A stretch of DNA of 64,000 nt, taken from NCBI RefSeq assembly GCF_008087625.1, contig NZ_CP042997.1:5518001-5582000 (forward strand), read 5' to 3'. Positions 31,144-41,800 of this stretch are shown here, in pieces. The notes beneath the pieces were generated by a model that was not told the origin of the DNA, ran no database searches, and saw only the letters and a program-made list of their open reading frames with translations. The stretch is from Aquisphaera giovannonii. GTDB lineage: Bacteria > Planctomycetota > Planctomycetia > Isosphaerales > Isosphaeraceae. Position 1 is the stretch's first letter. Each line of letters begins with the position of its first letter. The position numbers were made by a program, and so were the translations under genes.

Positions 31144-31681
31144 TCAGGATTCCGATCCCTCGACGCGACCGCTGCTCCCGTCTGCGAATCCGGGGCGTGG
31201 TCAGTCTCAATTTGCCGCGATTCATGTCGCGGGTCAAGGGTAGCCACGCCGACCCCGGCGGAGCCGCCGAACTTCATGCGTCTGCGCTTTGCCTCCTGCA
31301 TCGGAGAGGCCAGCGGCGTCTTATGCAGAATGCACGACCCCTGGAAGCCCATGATCGAGCCGGCGCACGAGACGGAGTGAAAGAATGCCGGGGACGGGCA
31401 GCATCGATCAGGGCGACGCCACGGACCCGGCGCCCCGGATACGTGCCCAATCGCGGACATCGTCGGTCGTTCGTGCTCTCGATCGGGAACGCCTTGGACG
31501 CCGCAAAAGAGAGGCTCCGGGGCTTTGGCTTCACGCCAACGTCAGTCCAATTGCGCATTCAAGCGATATTGCGGGCGCATTGTCGATGCGGGCAGTCCCG
31601 GTTGCAGATGTTCCGATCATATGGAGCGTGTTTCGCAAGCCTTTTCACTCCCTCACTCCATTGTCCTCTTCCCCCTTTCCG
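31144..31681. other. Region beside attI without an integrase gene
   Basis: In known integrons the integrase gene starts here and reads away from attI (plus strand). All three plus frames were read, and none contains the IntI N-terminal core-binding pattern or the R...HxxR...Y catalytic motifs. Open frames on both strands look like composition. The space before the permease gene is only about 570 bp, half of an intI. Nothing else was recognised. Confidence 0.6.
31209..31237 (-). promoter_or_regulatory. Weak candidate cassette promoter (Pc-like)
   Basis: TTGACC (31237-31232), a 17-nt spacer and CAAATT (31214-31209) on the minus strand, about 140 nt before the attI core and reading into the array. 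The -35 is good and the -10 poor; reported only because a Pc promoter is expected here. Confidence 0.25.
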
Positions 31682-31712
31682 GTCTTCTCCGTGCCCTCCG
31701 TGCCTCCGTGGT
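31682..31712 (-). repeat. Half-element C of the GGCACGGAGG repeat family, right flank of the array
   Basis: Reverse complement reads ACCACGGAGGCACGGAGGGC and on through GGAGAAGAC, differing from element B (19043-19074) at about three positions, but in inverted orientation. It begins in the stop codon of the permease gene. Confidence 0.65.
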
Positions 31713-34354
31713 CAGCCCTCCGACGGGCCGTTGCCGGCGGGGATGGACTTGGGGGCGAAGCCGAGGATGACGCGGCAGGGGGCGTGCTCCAGGACGTAGC
31801 GGGTGTTGGAGGCGAAGGCGGTGGTGTCGCCGCGGCGGTAGACGCCGCGCAGGCTCATGAAGATGGCGTCGAACTTGCCGTCGACGGCCGCCCGGACGAT
31901 CTGCGGGCCTGGCTCGCCGGAGACGACCCGGGAGTCGACCTTGCGGCCGAGTTCGCGGGCCCGCTCGATCCCCCGCTCGACGACCCGCCTGGCCTCGTCC
32001 GCGACGGCCTCCGGGGCGTCGTCGCGGCCGTCCTGGCCCTCGGCGACGTTGATGAGCGTGACGCCGATCGCGGGGTCCAGGAAGCTCATCACCGTGTCCA
32101 GGAAGTCGGCCGAGAGCGGGCTGCCGTCGTAGGCCATCAGCAGCCGCTCCACGCCGTGCCAGCTCTTGCGGAGCTCCAGGAGCTGCCGGGCCACGTCCGC
32201 GGCCGCGGCGCCCGGCTTGGGGATCTGGCTGCCGCCGGCGATGTCCAGCCGCACGTCCCGGTTGCCGCCGAGCACCCGGATCGACAGCGGGTCGGGCTTC
32301 TTGCCGCAGGAGTTGATCCAGTAGAGCGCGACCTGGTCGAGCTGGTCCTCCGGGGGGAACTTGTTGGAGAGCCCCATGATCAGCTCCTGCGCGCCGATCG
32401 TCCGGGCCGTCTGCGCCAGGGCGTAGAACGGCTCGTTGGTGGGCACGATGAGCGGCTTGACCGGCTTGCCGACGTGCTCCGCCAGGTTGACGACCGCGGT
32501 CAGGAGCTGGCGGTCGTAGTCGGTGATCGTCGGCTGGAAGTCGGAGCTCCCCTTGGGCAGGACGACGGCCGTCATCACGACGACGTCGGTCGTCTCGGGG
32601 TCGGTCTCGGAGAGGCACTGCTCCAGCATCCCCAGGTTGTGCGGCGACCGGATCGCCACGAGCTTCCTGTAGGGGTGCGTCAGGTCCAGCGACTCGACGC
32701 TGAGCTGGTCGGCCTCGCTCTGGTTGAACTGCTCGAGGTGCTCGTGCTCCCCGTGGCCCTGGCGGCGGCGGTGCAGCCGCTCGCTGACCCAGAAGACGGC
32801 GTAGAAGGCCGCCGTGAACAGGATGCCGGTGATCGTGGCCACCTCCTTGGTCAGGAGGTTGGTGATCGCGCAGAGGGCCAGCACCAGGAAGATCAGGGTC
32901 ATGCCCAGGGGGACGTCGTACTTGCCGACGGTGAAGTTGAGCGGGACCTCGTACTCGCGGTGCCCCGGGCGCTTGAAGCGGAGCACCAGCATCGACATCG
33001 ACATGAAGACGAAGCTCCAGACGACTCCGAAGGCGTACGCCTCGCCCAGGGCCAGGACGTCGCCCCGGCTGAGGACGATGGTCACCACCTGGAGGATCAC
33101 CACCAGGTTGATCAGCCGCGACGACGTGCCGAACTTCGGGTGGGGCTTGAGGAACCAGTCGGGCAGGACGCCGTCCTCGGAGACCCGGTTGAGCACGCCG
33201 TTGGAGCCCACGATCGCCGTGTTCACCGCGCCGGAGAGGATCAGGGAGCCGACGAGCACGACCAGGATGTTCAGCAGCAGCTTCGCCCACTGCGGCCCGA
33301 CGACGCTCATCGCCAGCCCGCCGATCAGGTTGCCGCTGTACTGCGACATCCGCACGTCGTCGGGGATGATCATCACGGCGAAGAAGCTGATCAGGGTCGT
33401 CAGCAGCATGCTGTAGAGGAAGACGATGAACGCGGCGCGCTTGAAGTTCGTGAGCTTCGGGCTCTCGACCTCGCGGTAGACCTGCGCCAGCGTCTCCTCG
33501 CCGCTCATCGCCAGGATCGAGTGGCCGAACGAGACCATGATGCCGAACATCCCGATCAGGCCCCACCAGTTGCCGGCGATCTCCGCCGGGCGGAGCTGCT
33601 CGCCGACCTTCGTCTCGCCGACGATGCCCAGCGGGTCCACCTGCTTGCCGAAGGGGTCGGGGATCGCCTTGCCCTCCGCGTCCACCTTCTTCGAGAGGTC
33701 CGGCGTGATCGGCGGCAGGTGCCGCTTCTCCGGCTGCATGACCAGGGTGACGAGGCACCAGGCGATCATGATGACGGCCATCACGGTCGTCGCGCCCATG
33801 ATCCGCAGCGCCTGGTCGCTGGACTCGTGGATGCCCCGGGTGTTGACCCGCCAGAAGTAGGCCGTGATGAGGATCGCGATCCCGGCGGAGATGTAGTTCT
33901 GCCAGGCCATCAGGGCGCTGCCGGGGCCGAGGTGGAGCAGCTCGTTGACCAGGCCGATGAAATACTGGCCGGCGGTCACGCCGCTGATCGGCCCGGTGAG
34001 GATGTAGTCGAACAGCAGCGCCGAGACCGCCAGGCGGGCGAGCTTGCCCCCCATCGCCTCCTTGACGATGCGGTAGACGCCGCCGCGGACGAACATGGCG
34101 CAGCTCTCGATGTAGACGCTGCGCACGGCGTAGCTGAAGAGCATGACCGCCAGGATGAACCAGGGGGCCGCCTTGCCGATCTGGGACTCGACGATGCCGC
34201 CGATGTAGTAGGCGGTGCTCGCCAGGTCGCAGAGGACGATGGCGGCGGTCCGCCAGTACGAGATGAACGTGAACATCACGCTCGTGACGACGAGGACCTG
34301 GCTGGGGGTGGGGCCTCGTCGCGGGCGCTGCGCGGGATTGTCGCCGGCGGACAT
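31712..34354 (-). CDS. APC-superfamily permease with C-terminal universal-stress domains
   Basis: An 880-aa inner-membrane transporter. Residues 18-545 hold about 12 membrane segments of the amino acid-polyamine-cation superfamily, for example VLVVTSVMFTFISYWRTAAI, WFILAVMLFSYAVRSVYIE and IGMFGIMVSFGHSILAMSGE. Residues 580-880 are cytoplasmic and contain a UspA-like domain (VERLLMAYDGSPLSADFLDT; HAPCRVILGF). The likely substrate is an amino acid or cation. A truncated relative lies at 52140-52775, and 186 bp of the two are nearly identical. Confidence 0.85.
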   Translation of the reverse strand: MSAGDNPAQRPRRGPTPSQVLVVTSVMFTFISYWRTAAIVLCDLASTAYYIGGIVESQIGKAAPWFILAVMLFSYAVRSVYIESCAMFVRGGVYRIVKEAMGGKLARLAVSALLFDYILTGPISGVTAGQYFIGLVNELLHLGPGSALMAWQNYISAGIAILITAYFWRVNTRGIHESSDQALRIMGATTVMAVIMIAWCLVTLVMQPEKRHLPPITPDLSKKVDAEGKAIPDPFGKQVDPLGIVGETKVGEQLRPAEIAGNWWGLIGMFGIMVSFGHSILAMSGEETLAQVYREVESPKLTNFKRAAFIVFLYSMLLTTLISFFAVMIIPDDVRMSQYSGNLIGGLAMSVVGPQWAKLLLNILVVLVGSLILSGAVNTAIVGSNGVLNRVSEDGVLPDWFLKPHPKFGTSSRLINLVVILQVVTIVLSRGDVLALGEAYAFGVVWSFVFMSMSMLVLRFKRPGHREYEVPLNFTVGKYDVPLGMTLIFLVLALCAITNLLTKEVATITGILFTAAFYAVFWVSERLHRRRQGHGEHEHLEQFNQSEADQLSVESLDLTHPYRKLVAIRSPHNLGMLEQCLSETDPETTDVVVMTAVVLPKGSSDFQPTITDYDRQLLTAVVNLAEHVGKPVKPLIVPTNEPFYALAQTARTIGAQELIMGLSNKFPPEDQLDQVALYWINSCGKKPDPLSIRVLGGNRDVRLDIAGGSQIPKPGAAAADVARQLLELRKSWHGVERLLMAYDGSPLSADFLDTVMSFLDPAIGVTLINVAEGQDGRDDAPEAVADEARRVVERGIERARELGRKVDSRVVSGEPGPQIVRAAVDGKFDAIFMSLRGVYRRGDTTAFASNTRYVLEHAPCRVILGFAPKSIPAGNGPSEG

Positions 34355-34562
34355 GGAGTGGGAGTCCTGGGGGACCGTCGCTCGAGCCCCGATTCGAGGG
34401 CGGACGCGTGACGCGTCGCCGGCCTCTCCGATCCGGTCGAGCCGTGCGGGCCGTCGCTGCGGCCCCTGCGAAGATGGTGATTACAACGGGCCCGGCCGGC
34501 CGTCGTCAAGGGGCAGCAGGCAGCAAGTTCCTGCAACGGCTGGGCTTTGCGGCGACGCGGCG

Positions 34563-35621
34563 CTATCGGCCGGCGGGGGCCGCCGGGGCGAGCCCCGCCC
34601 CGGCGAGGCGGCGGCCGAGCTCGGCGGCGACGGCCGCGGTGAAGCTCTCGGTCGTCTCCTTGCCGCCCAGGTCCCCGGTGCGGACCCCCTCGCGCAGCAG
34701 GTCGAGCGTCGCCCCCTTCACCGTGCGGCCCAGCTCGATCTCGCCGACCTGGTACAGGAGCATCGACAGGGCGAGGAAGATCGCCGTGGGGTTGGCCTTG
34801 TTCTGCCCGGCGATGTCCGGCGCCGTCCCGTGCGCGGCGTCGAAGAGCGCCACCCGGACGACCGCCGCGGCGTCGAAGGCGAGGTTGGCGCTGGCGCCGA
34901 TGCCGAGCGACCCCGCCAGGCCGCAGGCCATGTCCGAGAGGAAGTCCCCGTACTCGTTCAGCACGAGGACGATCTGGAACTTCTCCGGCGCCATGATGAC
35001 CTTGCCCAGCAGCGCGTCGAACAGCTCGGTGTTGTGGGCCACCTCGGGGAACTGCCCGGCCACCTCCGTGGCCACGCGTTCGAACAGGCCGTCGGTCGCC
35101 TTCTGGATCGTGTGCTTGGACGAGCTGGTGACCTTCTTGCTCGTCTTCCGCGCCAGGTTGAAGGCGTACCGCGCCGCCTCCGTCACGGGCCGGCGCTCGA
35201 CGATCCGCAGGCTCACGGCGCCGCCGTCGCCGATCATCCGGCCGGGGTCGTCGTAGGTGCCGCCGGTGGCGATGCGGACGATGTCCAGGTCGAGCTCGCG
35301 GCGGAAGTTCGTGGGGACGCCCGGGATCGTGTAGACGGGGCGGTGGATCACGGAGAGGTCGAGCCGGCGCCGGAGGACCTGGTTGGGGGACTCCTCGGCC
35401 GTGATCGTGGGATACTTGAGCGCCACGCCCGTGCCGGTCACGGCCTCGACGGCCTCGTCGTAGATCGCCGCCTTCCTCGCCCGGCGATTCTCCAGGGAGA
35501 GGTCGACCGCCCGGAATTGCAGGTCGATCGGCAGCGCCGCCGCCAGCTCGTGGATCGCCCGCGACAGCTCGGCGCCGATCCCGTCGCCCAGCAGCTCCGT
35601 GACCTGATACGTGGGTCGCAT
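34563..35621 (-). CDS. Isocitrate/isopropylmalate dehydrogenase family protein
   Basis: About 352 aa, the full length of a beta-decarboxylating dehydrogenase. LGDGIGAELSRAIHELAA is the N-terminal motif. LKYPTITAEESPNQVLRRRL and NFRRELDLDIVRIATGGTYD correspond to the substrate loop. Further on come NEYGDFLSDMACGLAGSLGI (a DxxSD-like region) and FDAAHGTAPDIAGQNKANPT (cofactor and catalytic region). The GTAPDIAG motif fits NAD-dependent members. Isocitrate, isopropylmalate and homoisocitrate cannot be separated by eye. The ATG at 35621 starts before the expected strand; a TTG eight codons upstream is possible. It is divergent from the lipoprotein gene. Confidence 0.82.
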   Translation of the reverse strand: MRPTYQVTELLGDGIGAELSRAIHELAAALPIDLQFRAVDLSLENRRARKAAIYDEAVEAVTGTGVALKYPTITAEESPNQVLRRRLDLSVIHRPVYTIPGVPTNFRRELDLDIVRIATGGTYDDPGRMIGDGGAVSLRIVERRPVTEAARYAFNLARKTSKKVTSSSKHTIQKATDGLFERVATEVAGQFPEVAHNTELFDALLGKVIMAPEKFQIVLVLNEYGDFLSDMACGLAGSLGIGASANLAFDAAAVVRVALFDAAHGTAPDIAGQNKANPTAIFLALSMLLYQVGEIELGRTVKGATLDLLREGVRTGDLGGKETTESFTAAVAAELGRRLAGAGLAPAAPAGR

Positions 35622-35971
35622 CGTCCCGCAACGCTCCTCGAGCAAAAAGAAGGCCGCCCGGGGAGGGCCGGCCGCGGCATGCGGCCCCGGCGGGCGAGGC
35701 CCCTCGCCTCGGGCGGTCGCGGTTGCCGCCCCGATTGTACGGCCCCGCCGATTCCAGCGTCAAACCGGGGCCCGGGCGTCCGGCGGGGCCGGGGCGACCT
35801 CGGGCTCGGGACGCCGGCCCCCCGCGCCGCACCCGGCCCGCCGGGGAACTTGCGGCGCTTCACCGGCGCGATGGCTCCGGCGTCGTGACTCTATCCCCGT
35901 GCGCCCTCGCATCCCGTCGCAAAGCGGCGCCGGGGCGGGCGGGCGGAGCCCCCTGGATCGCGGAGGAATCC
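35622..35971. other. Divergent intergenic region
   Basis: 350 bp between the dehydrogenase (minus) and the small lipoprotein gene (plus). It must hold both promoters, but no clear -35/-10 pair was seen. GC-rich with no large inverted repeat. Confidence 0.4.
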
Positions 35972-36253
35972 ATGGCCGAGAGCGTGGCGGCGAAGTCGAA
36001 GGGGCCCCGGCGGGCCGCGGCGGCCGCGATCGCGGCGGCGGCGACGCTCCTGGCCGCCCTCGCGGCCGGCCCCGGCTGCGGGCCGGCGGAGGTCGGGACG
36101 ATCGACATGGCGAAGTCGAAGGCGATCGCGGCCGAGAAGGGCATCGGCCCCGGCGGCGGCGGCCCGAGCCCGGACGCGGGCAAGGCCAGGAAGGCCGCCT
36201 CGGCCCGGCCCAGCCAGGCGGGCGTCGCGCCGGGTGCCCCGGCGCCGAAGTGA
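35972..36253 (+). CDS. Small putative lipoprotein, 93 aa
   Basis: A basic N-terminus, then a hydrophobic alanine-rich stretch (AAAAAIAAAATLLAALA) ending in a lipobox-like GPGC near residue 36. The remainder is disordered, Gly/Pro/Ala/Lys-rich. It lies 85 nt before the DUF1559 gene, an arrangement seen repeatedly in planctomycetes. GGAGGAATCC precedes the ATG. Role unknown. Confidence 0.75.
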   Translation: MAESVAAKSKGPRRAAAAAIAAAATLLAALAAGPGCGPAEVGTIDMAKSKAIAAEKGIGPGGGGPSPDAGKARKAASARPSQAGVAPGAPAPK

Positions 36254-36338
36254 ACCGCGCGGGCCCTCCCGCCGCGCGTGATGCCTCTCCCGAGACCCCT
36301 CAACGACCCCCATCCTCGTTCCCCATGAGGCATTGCGC

Positions 36339-37379
36339 ATGAACTCCGCGACGAATCGCGAGCGGCCCTCGGGCTTCACGCTGATCGAGCTGCTGGTGGT
36401 GATCGCCATCATCGCCGTCCTGATCGCGCTCCTGCTCCCGGCCGTGCAGTCGGCCCGGGAGGCCGCGCGGCGGGCCCAGTGCACCAACAACCTCAAGCAG
36501 ATCGGGCTGGCGACGGCGACCTATGCGTCCGCGACCGATGTCTTCCCGCCCGGCCACCTCGGCGCCCCGGTCTGGCCGGGGGCGTATTACTCGGGCCCCA
36601 GCGTCTTCCCGCACATCCTGCCGCAGATGGAGCAGACCCCGGCCTACAACGCGATGAACTTCTCCCTCTCGGTCCACGACGCCCAGAACTCGACCGTCGC
36701 GGGCATCGCGATCGCCACGCTCGCGTGCCCCAGCGACCCGTCGGCGCTGGAGCTCACGCCGCTGACGGCGAATTACGTCCCCAACAAGAGCATGCAGGCC
36801 CACACGAACTACGCCGCCTGCCGCGGCCTGTGGTTCATCGAGTCCCGCGAGAACCCCGCCGACCCCTGCATCCCCACGCTCTCGGCCTCGGCTTACGGCG
36901 TGATCTTCCCCAACAGCGCGGTGAAGTACGCGGGCATCATCGACGGCACGAGCAACACCATGATCTTCTCCGAGCAGGCCCTCGGCATGATCAACGCGTC
37001 CAGCCGCGGCGACTACGGACTCTGGCACAACGGATACTGGTATTATTCGCATTTCGATACGTCGCTCGCACCCAACGCGTGCAGGCAGCTGACCGCCCAG
37101 ATCAACAACGGCTGGTGGTGGGTGATGAACTTCGACGCCTCGAGCTTCCACCCCGGCGGCGTCAACGCCGCGTTCGCCGACGGGTCGGTGCGGTTCGTCA
37201 AGGACACCATCAACTCCTGGCCCGTCGACAACTCGGACGCCGGGTACGCCACCCCCATCGGCGTCAACTCCTGGGCCGGGAGCTGCGGCGACTGGAACAT
37301 CGGGACCGCCAGGCCCGGCGTCTGGCAGGCGCTCTCCACCCGCGCCGGCTCCGAGGTCCTCAGCGCCGACCAGTTCTGA
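36339..37379 (+). CDS. DUF1559 prepilin-type protein
   Basis: A 346-aa protein. [20 protein letters not shown] (residues 12-31) is a type IV prepilin/pseudopilin leader. [20 protein letters not shown] follows, the recognisable DUF1559 continuation. The C-terminal half carries [13 protein letters not shown] and the typical end [16 protein letters not shown]. Planctomycetes have many paralogues, thought to be exported by a pseudopilus system. The ATG is six nt after an alternative TTG; GAGG lies about 8 nt upstream. Confidence 0.93.
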   Translation: MNSATNRERPSGFTLIELLVVIAIIAVLIALLLPAVQSAREAARRAQCTNNLKQIGLATATYASATDVFPPGHLGAPVWPGAYYSGPSVFPHILPQMEQTPAYNAMNFSLSVHDAQNSTVAGIAIATLACPSDPSALELTPLTANYVPNKSMQAHTNYAACRGLWFIESRENPADPCIPTLSASAYGVIFPNSAVKYAGIIDGTSNTMIFSEQALGMINASSRGDYGLWHNGYWYYSHFDTSLAPNACRQLTAQINNGWWWVMNFDASSFHPGGVNAAFADGSVRFVKDTINSWPVDNSDAGYATPIGVNSWAGSCGDWNIGTARPGVWQALSTRAGSEVLSADQF

Positions 37380-37453
37380 GGGCCCGAGCCCCGGGCGACG
37401 CGCCCGGCGGGGTGGGAGTCGCGGGGGAGGTGCCCGCCCGGCGGCGCGGGCCC

Positions 37454-38662
37454 TCAACGCCGGCCGGCCACGGACCGATACAGGTCGAGCATCCGCGGCA
37501 GGCATTTCTCCAGGGCGTACCGCTCGCGGATCGTCCGCATGCCCGCCTCGCCCAGGTGCCGATGCGACGCCGGGTCGCGGAGGACCCGCAGCGAGAGCTC
37601 GGCCAGGGCCTCGACGTCGAAGAAGCCGCCGAGGAGCCCGTTCTCGCCGTGCGCGATCAGCTCGGTCACCGGCCCGGTGTCCGACGCGACGACCACGCAG
37701 CCGCAGGCGAGGGCGTCGAAGAGCGACCACGAGAGGACGAACGGCACCGTCAGGTAGATGTGCAGGTCGCCGGCCGAGAGCAGGGCCGCCAGGTCGTGCG
37801 GCGCGAGGTTGCCGGCGAAGAGGAACTTCGAGGGGTCGTAGTCGTCCTGCGCCAGGACGTGCTCCCGGAAGCTCCCCTCGGGGACGTGCTTCAGGTCCCC
37901 GCCGTAGGCCACCCGGTCGCTGCCGACGACGACGAAGAGGACGTCGGGGTATCGCTCGTAGATCCTCTTGGCGACCTTCATGAAGATGTCGAACCCCCGC
38001 ATCGACTCGAAGCCGCGCGAGACGTAGGTGACGATCCGTTTGTCGCGGGGCAGGGGAGCGTCGCCCACGCGGCGGGGGGCGTCCGGGATCCGCCTCCAGA
38101 CCGAGGTGTCCACCCCGTCGAAGATGACGCGCACCTTGTCCGCATACGCCCTCGGGAGGCGGCCCCACTGCCATCGCGTCGGGCTGTATCCGGCGTCGCA
38201 GTTCTCCAGGTCCAGCAGCAGCGTCGCGTTGCGGCAGTAGGATCGGAGGACGTCCATCTCCCCCGGCGGCATCTCCGGCCGGAAGTCCAGGTCGCTGCCG
38301 TGCGCCCGATAGAAGTATTCGAAATAGTTGATGATCGGGCAGTCGTAGAGCTCGCGGAGGAAGAGCGTGGATCCGAAGCCGCTGTGGCCGACGACGAGGT
38401 CCGGGCGGATCTCCGGGTGGGCCTTGCACGCCTCGTAGACGGCGTGGGTGTGGTGGACGGCGTTCTCGAAGGTGCGGGAGCAGTAGTGGTTCCGGGCCGT
38501 CGCCCCGCCCTTCGGGTGGTACCGGATCCGCCTCACGCCGTCGGACTCCCCCTCCGGCCTCTGGGACACGAAGGTGCAGCGGAATCCGTGGGACTGCGCC
38601 AGGTGGCGGGCGATGTGGCCGAACTGGGCGGGGTAGTTCTGGTGGACGAAGAGGACGTGCAT
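37454..38662 (-). CDS. GT4-type glycosyltransferase
   Basis: A 402-aa GT-B enzyme. MHVLFVHQNYPAQFGHIARH is the N-terminal Rossmann strand, FVSQRPEGESDGVRRIRY and PDLVVGHSGFGSTLFLRELY continue it. The C-terminal half has FDGVDTSVWRRIPDAPRR (linker), VTYVSRGFESMRGFDIFM and the donor-binding E-x7-E region with DALACGCVVVASDTGPVTEL. It probably builds a surface polysaccharide. The ATG at 38662 is chosen because homologous proteins start here; the long upstream open frame is ignored. Confidence 0.85.
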   Translation of the reverse strand: MHVLFVHQNYPAQFGHIARHLAQSHGFRCTFVSQRPEGESDGVRRIRYHPKGGATARNHYCSRTFENAVHHTHAVYEACKAHPEIRPDLVVGHSGFGSTLFLRELYDCPIINYFEYFYRAHGSDLDFRPEMPPGEMDVLRSYCRNATLLLDLENCDAGYSPTRWQWGRLPRAYADKVRVIFDGVDTSVWRRIPDAPRRVGDAPLPRDKRIVTYVSRGFESMRGFDIFMKVAKRIYERYPDVLFVVVGSDRVAYGGDLKHVPEGSFREHVLAQDDYDPSKFLFAGNLAPHDLAALLSAGDLHIYLTVPFVLSWSLFDALACGCVVVASDTGPVTELIAHGENGLLGGFFDVEALAELSLRVLRDPASHRHLGEAGMRTIRERYALEKCLPRMLDLYRSVAGRR

Positions 38663-38831
38663 CGGGTCTCCGCGTCGGGTCGTCGGCCGTCGGGGCGCTC
38701 GCCGAGGGCCCCGCTCGCCGGCGGGGGCCGCCGGGCGTCCCCAAGTGTATTCGCCGATGGTCCGTCGGATCAATTCGGCCCCGCGTCCGGGATCGGGTCC
38801 GGGGCGGCCTGCCGCCCCGGACTCCCGGGGA

Positions 38832-41800
38832 TCACGACCTGGCACGCCGCGACGGCTTGAAGGGAGAGGCCCCGGCTCGCTCCAGCGCCAGGTCGTGGGC
38901 GACGAGGTCCGCCACGATTTCGCGCCCCGCGTCCTCGTCGAGCGGCGGTCCCCCCGCCGCAATCTTGATCGTGCGGACGGCGGCCCGCGCGGTGGCGAGC
39001 GGAGCCTCGACCGTCGGCCTGGCGCGGAAGGCGGTCCGGGCGACGCCCCGCGGCACGACGGGCGGCGGCGTGATCATGGCCCAATCCGGGCCGGGGGCCG
39101 AGTCGGAGGGCCGGCTCGCGTCGATCGGGGCCTCCGGGAGCCGCCGCACGCCGGCCGGCAGGTCCCAGTGCATGGCGTCGCCCGAGTCCTCGCCGTGGCC
39201 GAGGCCGGCGACGTGGCCCAGCTCGTGGGCCAGGACGGTCAGGAGGTCGATGCGGCCGGCGGCCGGGCCATTCGAGGGGCCCGCGGCGAACTCCGAGTCC
39301 TCGCCCGGCGTGGCGTCGACGAACCAGCCGTTGCCCGCCGCGTCGGCGTCCACCACGATGACCCCGCCGTCGGTGTAGGCGAGGAGCCCCTCGGGCAGGC
39401 GCTCGACCCGGACGGTCGCGCCTCGCATGGCCCGGATGAGGTCCGCGCCGGCGCCCGCCGCCCGCCAGCGGCCGATGGCCTCGGCGAGGAGCGGGGGGAT
39501 GGCGTCGGCCCGCAGGGGCGAGGAGCCCGGGCCCGCGGAAGCCGCCGTGAGCGCGTTGTTGAGCTGCTCGATCGTGTTGCCCCGCGAGTCGAATTCCTGG
39601 TCGTACCAGGCGATGTCGTATCCCGGGCCGCCGGCGATCGTGTCCGCCTCGTTGTCGTTGCTGTAGATCCGGTCGTCGCCGGATTCGCCCCAGATGCTGT
39701 CGTTGCCGCTCCCGCCGTTGATCGTGTCGTTGTGCGTGCCCCCGACCAGGTAGTCGTTGTTCGCGCCGCCGTTGATGTAGTCGCCGGCCCACCCACCATA
39801 GATGGTGTCGTTGCCGTCGTTGCCGTACATGGAGTTGGGGCCGTCGGGCGGAACCAGGAAGAAGTCGCCGTCGGGGTTCGGGCCGCCGACCAGGTAGTCG
39901 TTGCCGCCGTTCCCGTACAGCTCGTCGGCCTCGGACCCGCCGTTCAGGTAGTCGTCGCCCCCGTTGCCGTAGAGCGAGTCGTTGCCCTCCTCGCCATAGA
40001 TCTCGTCCCGGCTCCCGTCCCCGTCGGTCCCAATGTCGCCGATGAGCGAGTCGTTGCCGCCGCCGCCGTAGAGCGAATCGGAGCCGAGGCCGCCTCGGAT
40101 CGTGTCGTTGCCGTCGGTCGAGAGGTAGGACCCCCCGTTGTCACCCATGATGAGGTCCTCGTTGGCACCCCCGTCCAGGTAGTCGGATCCCTCGGAGCCC
40201 CACATGCGGTCGTTGCCGCCGCCGCCGTAGACGCTGTCGTCGTCCGCGCCGCCGATGAGCGAGTCGTTGCCGCCGAGGCCCCGGAGGGTGTCGCGGCCGG
40301 CCCCGCCCCAGATGGTGTCGTTGCCGTCGGTCGCGTATTCCTGGCCCCCGGTGTCGCCGTAGAGGTCGTCGTCCCCCCCGCCGCCGTCGATCGAGTCGCT
40401 GCCGTTGCCGCCGTAGACCAGGTCCTTGCCCCCGAAGCCGTACAGCGTGTCGTCGCCGTCCTGGCCGAGCATCGTGTCCTTGCCGTCGGTCGCGTATTCC
40501 TGCCCCCCGAGGTCTCCGACCATGAAGTCGCTGCCGCCGCCGCCCTCGAGCCGGTCGTCCCCCTCGGAGCCCCACATGCGGTCGTTGCCGCCGCCGCCGT
40601 AGACGGTGTCGTCGTCCGCGCCGCCGATGAGCGAGTCGTTGCCGCCGAGGCCCCGGAGGGTGTCGAAGCCGGACTCGCCCAGGATGGTGTCGTCGCCGTC
40701 GGTCGAGTACTCAGCCCCGCCGTTGTCGCCGTAGAGGTCGTCGTTGCCCACGCCGCCGCGGATCGAGTCGCTGCCCTCGCCGCCGCGGACCGTGTCGTTG
40801 CCCTCGCCGGCGTCGATCACGTCGTCGCCGTAGTTGCCGTAGATGTCGTCTCCCTGGTTCTCGCCGTAGAGGTAGTCGGCGCCCCCGTTGCCGTAGAGGC
40901 TGTCGGCCCCGTCGCCGCCGTAGAGAGTGTCCGGGTCGCCGCTCCCGGCGTTGCCCTCGTCGCCGACGAGCTCGTCATTGCCCGACCGCCCGTAGAGCAC
41001 GTCGCTGCCGAGGCCGCCGACGAGCGTGTCGTCGTAGTCCCCTCCGTCGAGGGTGTCGTTGCCCCCGTTGCCCCGGATCGAGTCGAAGCCCTTGCCCGAC
41101 GAGGTGGCATCGATCCGGTCCCCATACAGGGCGTCGGCGCCGTCGCCGCCGACGATCGTGTCGTCGCCCGCGCCGCCGTTGACGGTCACGCCGGAGATCG
41201 GCGCCCAGGGCGAGGCGGCGAAGCCGTAGCTGGCGCCGTCCTCCATCCAGTAGCCTTCGGGGTTCGCATGGAACTCGTCGTCGCCGGCGCCCAGGTCGAA
41301 CTGGATGCCGTCGACGCGGGCCACGTTGAAGAAGCTGTATTTCTGGATCCGGAAGCCGTACTGATCCTCGGCCCACCAGCCCGCGTCCCGGTCCCACACG
41401 TACTGGGTCATCGTGTAGTACTTGACGAGCCCCTGGTCGTTGTAGCCGAAGGCGACCAGGTCGCGGTCGGACGAGCCGACGAACTTCACGGTGTCGACGA
41501 TGCTCGAGTACCAGTAGTCGGAGCCGCCGTCGATCATGTCGCCGCCGACGAACGTGGAGACGTCCGTCCCGTCCGGGAGCGTGCTGGGGGCGAGCAGGAA
41601 CGTGTCGGAGCCGGTCTCGCCGAAGAGGAGGTCGGCGGCCATGAAGTCGTCGCCGCCGGAGAGGGTGTCGTTGCCCGAGCCGCCGAAGATCCAGTCCTCG
41701 CCCAGGCCGCCGGTGATGCTGTCGTTGCCGGCGCCGCCGATCAGGACGTTGCTGTTGGAGATCGCCCGCTCGCTCGAGAAGCTCAGCGGGTTGGCATAGG

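Noticed and set aside
31140-31460. A 106-codon minus frame ending at the attI-like region
   Set aside because: No start signal, mixed composition, and it would need the site to be an attC. No family seen.
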